9,411 nt of DNA from positions 1 through 9,411 of the forward strand of contig JAJZIF010000110.1 of the NCBI GenBank assembly GCA_021810735.1. The letters run 5' to 3'. Source of the DNA: Acidobacteriota bacterium (GTDB lineage: Bacteria; Acidobacteriota; Terriglobia; Terriglobales; Acidobacteriaceae). The notes beneath the pieces are model-generated. The model saw nothing but the letters and a program-made list of their open reading frames with translations, had not been told where the DNA came from and did no database searches. Positions 6,314 through 9,411 of the stretch are shown here, one piece after another. A program made the translations under genes and the position numbers. The number at the start of each line of letters is the position of its first letter. Position 1 is the stretch's first letter.

Positions 6314-8449
6314 ATGACTGATCAATCAGTTATTGAGTTGCTCATCCAACTCAGGGACAAATTGTCTGAACCGTCGAAGAAGGCGGCTGGGAAAATCGGT
6401 AAACTCGGGCAGGCCCTGAAGCAGTTCGAGGAACGCGCAAAGCACTTCAAGTCGCTGTTCTACGCGGGCGCGGCGATGGAAGGGATGGCGCTTGGGATCG
6501 GGGCGTCACTGAAGCACTTTGCCGGCCCGGCGCTCGCGTTCCAGCGCTCGCAGCAGGACCTCGAGCGCGCGACGCACCTGAGCGCCGCTCAGCTCGCCGG
6601 CTTTCAGCGTCAGGCGATGCATCTGTCGGACCGGCTGCCGCAATCGGCTGCGGAGATCACGCAGGCGCAGGCGAACTTGGTGCGCACTCTCGGCTCGTCC
6701 AAGGCCGCAATGGAGACGGTAGGGATTGCCGCGAAGTTTGCGACCGGCACGCAGACGGACATGAAGGCGGCGACCGATCTGCTCGCTACGGCGTACGAGA
6801 ACGTCGGGGACAAGGCGCTGCCGCTGAAGGCCGGTTTTTCGCAAATCGCGAATGAGCTGTCGGTCTTGCAGAACAAGTTCAGCACCTCGCGGGAAAACGG
6901 CGAGATGCTGGTGCGCTCGTTTGCGCGGCTCTCCGGTGTCGCAAAAGTCTCCGGCATCAATACGACGCAGCTGATGGCAGCTCTCGGCGTGCTGAACAAG
7001 TCCGGGTTCGCCGGCGGCCGCGGCGCAAGCGACTACCTCTCGCAAGCCTTGGAGCGGCTCGGGGAACTCGGAAAGAACGGCATCCCGACCATCGAGAAGT
7101 ACGGGATCATGCTCGCCGGGAGCACCGGAGCGCACGGCACGTTCCATCTCAATCTGCTGCAGACGCTGAAGAACATGCAGCAATCGAGCCCGATGCGGCT
7201 TCAGGCGTACCTGAAGAGTCTCGGCCAGGTCGGGGGCACTCTGAAGGTGCTGATGGACAGGTACGGTCAAGTGACCGGCGCCATGAAAACATTCGAGCAC
7301 TCGCAGGGCGCAACCAATTCGCTTGCCGCGCAGATGAACCAGGGGTGGAACCAGCAGCTCAAAGAGCTCCACGACGCCTGGACGAATCTCGAGATCTCCA
7401 TCGGAAGCGTGCTCGTGCCATTGCTGGTGAAGATGGCGCACGTGTTGGAGCCGATCATCGAGCGGTTCAGGAAGTTCGCGGTAGCGCACACGACGCTGAT
7501 GAAAGTGGGCTTTGTGATGGCGCTGCTGGTGATGGGAGGCCTCGTGCTTCAGGGCGCCGTTCTCATCCTGGCGAGCGCATTCGGGGCGCTCTCTGCGGCG
7601 TCCGCTGTGGTTGGTGCTGCGATCGCGGGCGCCACGAGCACTGTGTGGACGTTCACGGCATCCCTGCTCGCCGATCCTGTGTTCGATTTCATCGCCGCGG
7701 TGGTCCTCCTTGCGATCGGAGCGTACGAACTCGTCCATCACTGGCAGACGGTCAAGGGCTTCTTTGAGCGGCTCTGGCCGGTGATCACGCGCCCATTCAT
7801 TGAGGCCTGGGAGAGCATCGAGGCCTTCGGGCACCGCGTGGAAGGGTGGGCCCTGGACCTTCTGGGGTGGTTTGGCAATCACCCGATATTTGCCGCGCTG
7901 ATGGGGCCTATTGGCTGGCTGATGATGGCGGCCGATGAACTCGTGAAGCACTGGAAGAAGGTCGAAGCGTTTTTCGATCACCTCGCAGGGGAAATCGGCG
8001 GGGTCTTCAAGAGCGTCGAGAATTTCCTGCATCTCGGCCATCATGCCGCGCCGCTGCACGCGACCTCGAAGCATCACACCATCATGGAGCACGTGGCAAA
8101 GGCCGCTCGGGCGGTTCCGGCTGCCGTGGCGACAGGGATGCTTGCGAGCACGGCCGCGCATGCCGCCGCGCAGCGTGCGCCGCAGTTCGAGCGTCTCTTG
8201 TCGGTGGCGCCCGCCGCCAAGAGCGGCATCTTCTCCCCGCAGCTTGCGCCGGCGCCTTCCTCGTCCGTGCAGGGAGGGGTGCATTTTCACGCGCACATCG
8301 AAGGAGGCGCCACCGGCGCCGACAGCGACTCGGACGCGTTCGCCGACAAGATGCTTCACGCGATGCGCACACGGCAGAACGACTTCGTGTCGACGTTCGC
8401 GGAAATCAACGATCAAACCCACGGTCAGTGGACCGCGACGGGGTTTTGA
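6314..8449 (+). CDS. Phage tail tape measure protein (TP901 type)
   Basis: 711 residues. Tape measure proteins set tail length, act as assembly scaffold in the tail lumen and help DNA enter the cell. The TP901-type core is recognisable at ~55-330: a long helical region with GPALAFQRSQQDLERATHLS (71-90), TQAQANLVRTLGSS (116-129), TDLLATAYENVG (154-165) and LMAALGVLNKSGF (220-232). Residues 396-446 and 456-474 are strongly hydrophobic and 523-540 moderately so, as usual for membrane-penetrating segments. The C-terminus has an Ala-rich linker (~595-655), HFHAHIEGG (657-665) and an acidic helix. At 711 residues it predicts a medium-length tail, by analogy with other long-tailed phages. The start has only a weak GAG before an A-run (6305-6312). 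The stop abuts the next start as TGAATG. The long antisense frame here is a GC-driven shadow. Confidence 0.93.
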   Translation: MTDQSVIELLIQLRDKLSEPSKKAAGKIGKLGQALKQFEERAKHFKSLFYAGAAMEGMALGIGASLKHFAGPALAFQRSQQDLERATHLSAAQLAGFQRQAMHLSDRLPQSAAEITQAQANLVRTLGSSKAAMETVGIAAKFATGTQTDMKAATDLLATAYENVGDKALPLKAGFSQIANELSVLQNKFSTSRENGEMLVRSFARLSGVAKVSGINTTQLMAALGVLNKSGFAGGRGASDYLSQALERLGELGKNGIPTIEKYGIMLAGSTGAHGTFHLNLLQTLKNMQQSSPMRLQAYLKSLGQVGGTLKVLMDRYGQVTGAMKTFEHSQGATNSLAAQMNQGWNQQLKELHDAWTNLEISIGSVLVPLLVKMAHVLEPIIERFRKFAVAHTTLMKVGFVMALLVMGGLVLQGAVLILASAFGALSAASAVVGAAIAGATSTVWTFTASLLADPVFDFIAAVVLLAIGAYELVHHWQTVKGFFERLWPVITRPFIEAWESIEAFGHRVEGWALDLLGWFGNHPIFAALMGPIGWLMMAADELVKHWKKVEAFFDHLAGEIGGVFKSVENFLHLGHHAAPLHATSKHHTIMEHVAKAARAVPAAVATGMLASTAAHAAAQRAPQFERLLSVAPAAKSGIFSPQLAPAPSSSVQGGVHFHAHIEGGATGADSDSDAFADKMLHAMRTRQNDFVSTFAEINDQTHGQWTATGF

Positions 8450-8536
8450 ATGTTCGGGTCACTGGGATCCGTGTCCTTCGAGGTGATCGACTCGCCTCAG
8501 CGGCTGCGCGCAATAGGTTCGACGTGCGGACCGTGA
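8450..8536 (+). pseudogene. Truncated start of a gpU-like tail gene
   Basis: An ATG directly after the tape measure stop (TGAATG) opens 28 codons ending at TGA 8534-8536. The first ~16 residues, MFGSLGSVSFEVIDSP, look like the N-terminus of the P2 gpU-like tail proteins that normally follow the tape measure gene. CGGGG (8439-8443) 6 bases before the ATG fits an intact start. After about residue 20 (QRLRA) the reading becomes unrelated (IGSTCGP) and stops. A full gpU-like protein would be well over 100 residues, so this appears to be the front of a gene cut by recombination. The gpU link is from the short N-terminal pattern and gene order only. Confidence 0.5.
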
Positions 8537-8555
8537 TCAGAGCGTCCTATTGCGC
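8508..8555. repeat. 10-bp inverted repeat at the break in the tail-gene stub
   Basis: GCGCAATAGG (8508-8517) and CCTATTGCGC (8546-8555) are perfect inverse copies 28 bases apart. Between them GGTTCG (8516-8521) and CGGACC (8527-8532) can form a smaller stem with one wobble pair. The left arm starts where resemblance to a tail protein ends. TCTTTT lies at 8561-8566 after the right arm, so a weak terminator is possible, but the spacing is poor. A recombination boundary is the more interesting reading. Confidence 0.7.
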
Positions 8556-8613
8556 AGTGCGTCTTTTGGTCGCATGATGTTGCTCACGAGTCTATCGGAT
8601 CAGAGGCAACACA

Positions 8614-9048
8614 ATGTCAACAGCTTCCTCTGAGGATCACGGTTCGCCCGTCCGTTGGTGGATTGCCTGTTTTCTATCGGCGGTCCTCGCGTCTGGGATT
8701 ACGGCCGCGATATTGGTCGCAGCGCCGAGGCTCGGGCGGATGCCGGTGCGTGACCATCCGATCGCCACGACGCCCGCGAGGAAACAACGTGGCGAGGCCA
8801 CGATCTACGAGTTGTTTGGTTGCTCGCAGCAGCTCAGTCAATGTGAGCGGTACGCCCCAGAGCTTTCAGACCCAAGAGGCGGGGTCGTGCCGAATCGCTT
8901 CTCAACGCTAACGCTCTGTCAGGAGTATTCCTCGAAGTACCTTGGGAAACCTCCGGACAAGGCCGGACGCTGGTACGGACGCCCGGGAACCTGGCTGCAG
9001 TGCTTCGCGCGCCGGACGTTTCCCTGGTACCCGGCACACGGGACGTAA
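8614..9048 (+). CDS. Membrane-anchored Cys-containing small protein, possible cargo gene
   Basis: 144 residues; AGAGG (8602-8606) is 7 bases before the ATG. A single hydrophobic segment at about residues 15-37 (WWIACFLSAVLASGITAAIL), preceded by a basic/polar N-terminus, would anchor it in the inner membrane. The rest is outside the cytoplasm by the positive-inside rule (R39, R42, R46 soften this prediction). The exported part has four cysteines (70, 77, 102, 130) that could make two disulfides, and is rich in Trp, Tyr, Pro and Arg near the end. I do not recognise the family. It stands apart from the tail genes, with its own upstream gap (8537-8613) and a hairpin terminator after it, which is the layout of a phage cargo gene (moron). 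Roles such as altering the host surface are guesses. Confidence 0.7.
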   Translation: MSTASSEDHGSPVRWWIACFLSAVLASGITAAILVAAPRLGRMPVRDHPIATTPARKQRGEATIYELFGCSQQLSQCERYAPELSDPRGGVVPNRFSTLTLCQEYSSKYLGKPPDKAGRWYGRPGTWLQCFARRTFPWYPAHGT

Positions 9049-9053
9049 CAGAC

Positions 9054-9078
9054 GAAAACGCCGCCCTTCGGCGGCGTC
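9054..9078 (-). terminator. Intrinsic terminator, best for leftward transcription
   Basis: CGCCGCC (9059-9065) and GGCGGCG (9070-9076) make a perfect 7-bp GC stem, extended by an A-T pair (9058/9077), over a CTTC loop. On the minus strand four T residues (plus-strand AAAA 9055-9058) follow the stem, giving a normal intrinsic terminator. On the plus strand only TCTC follows, so stopping of the rightward gene ending at 9048 would be weaker. It lies between two convergent genes. Confidence 0.8.
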
Positions 9079-9101
9079 TCGTGCGGCATCCATCGCTCGC
9101 T

Positions 9102-9389
9102 CTACGGCGGCGGCATTCCTGATTGGAAGGCGCGCCAGCACTCCGCCGGCACGGCTGATCCGGCGACCTCGTGCCATTGCCGGCGCTCCGTTGGCGTGAG
9201 GCCGTTGTACCAAGCGTTTCCGGCCCGGGCGTCCGCCTCATCCTTCGCCGGTTGCCGCTCCTGGGCGGGCTCGATGACGAGCGCGCCGCGATCCCGGTCA
9301 AAGCGCCCGACGATGGCGGCCAGCGCCAGTGCCCCCGAGAAGGCCAGTGAACGACCACCGGCTATAAGCCGGTGGCTTCGGAGTACGGC
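9102..9389 (-). CDS. Leftward small phage protein with unresolved or lost start
   Basis: A minus-strand frame is open from 9389 (just after an in-frame TGA) to TAG 9104-9102, up to 95 residues. The middle and end read like a genuine phage protein: a hydrophobic SLAFSGALALAAIVG (14-28), an acidic/polar linker, then AWYNGLTPTERRQWHEVA and AECWRAF, a Trp-containing pattern I associate with small proteins in proteobacterial phages. There is no ATG, GTG or TTG before the last few codons. CTG at 9347-9345, with a weak GGTGG 7 bases before it, would give 81 residues. A frameshift from an upstream TTG (9393-9391) is another option. The terminator at 9054-9078, oriented for leftward transcription, lies 24 bases beyond the stop and supports a real unit. 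It may be intact with a rare start or a decayed copy. Confidence 0.5.
   Translation of the reverse strand, partial: AVLRSHRLIAGGRSLAFSGALALAAIVGRFDRDRGALVIEPAQERQPAKDEADARAGNAWYNGLTPTERRQWHEVAGSAVPAECWRAFQSGMPPP
9355..9375. repeat. Perfect 9-bp hairpin near the right edge
   Basis: CCACCGGCT (9355-9363) and AGCCGGTGG (9367-9375) are perfect inverse copies around a 3-base ATA loop. The hairpin falls at the 5' edge of the leftward open frame. It lacks a T-run, so it is not a standard terminator. It may be an operator, a translation-control hairpin or a remnant site. Confidence 0.7.
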
Positions 9390-9411
9390 TCAAGCCGGGT
9401 ATAGTCGGCCT

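Noticed and set aside
6506..8422. 638-codon open frame antisense to the tape measure gene
   Set aside because: Its product is dominated by Arg, His and Leu-Gln strings with no domain sense, as expected for the complement of a GC-rich coding frame; the plus-strand tape measure protein is clear.
1..9411. CTCGAG hexamer occurs about fifteen times, several-fold above a simple base-composition estimate
   Set aside because: Nearly all copies are in-frame Leu-Glu (CTC GAG) codon pairs in helical proteins, so codon preference explains it; it shows only that the site is not avoided.
1..9411. CRISPR arrays, tRNA genes, integrase or transposase genes
   Set aside because: No spaced direct-repeat array, no cloverleaf and no integrase or transposase motif seen on either strand.

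Overview
The window reads as phage or prophage DNA from a GC-rich bacterium, most likely a proteobacterium. The large genes use GC-rich codons, are tightly packed and have clear GGAG-type ribosome binding sites. There are no rRNA or tRNA genes, no CRISPR array and no recognisable insertion sequence. No host gene is clear enough to name a genus.

Layout. (1) 1-1420 is the end of a replication module: the tail of a small helix-turn-helix protein, then a VapE/VirE-type primase-helicase ATPase. (2) 1402-1725 carries a small leftward gene converging on it. (3) 1726-2146 has no convincing gene but dense structure: a perfect 17-bp inverted repeat around a 24-bp strictly alternating purine-pyrimidine tract, tandem TGTCCACT boxes one helical turn apart beside a TTGACG element, and a hairpin that can pair with the GTG start of the next gene. 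(4) 2147-8449 is a rightward block of overlapping or nearly abutting genes: a coiled-coil protein, a charged low-complexity protein, possibly a 50-residue peptide, a candidate small terminase, a PBSX-type large terminase with an extra C-terminal zinc finger, and a TP901-type tail tape measure protein. (5) 8450-9411 looks like a mosaic end: a 28-codon stub resembling the start of a P2 gpU-like tail gene, a 10-bp inverted repeat at the point where that stub ends, a membrane-anchored cargo gene, a hairpin terminator, and a leftward small gene with no ordinary start codon.

How the parts fit. The VapE-like protein would start or drive replication, and the inverted-repeat element is a candidate origin or operator. 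The rightward block would then be expressed for packaging (terminases) and tail-length control (tape measure). The striking point is absence: the large terminase is followed after 9 bases by the tape measure gene, where long-tailed phages usually have portal, protease, capsid, connector and tail-tube genes. The next tail gene is cut off after about 20 codons. Either this is a decaying prophage with large deletions, or it is a satellite-like element that keeps packaging and tail-length genes and borrows the other structural proteins. The sequence alone cannot decide. The open, overlapping frames and intact motifs of terminase and tape measure argue against random decay of those two genes.
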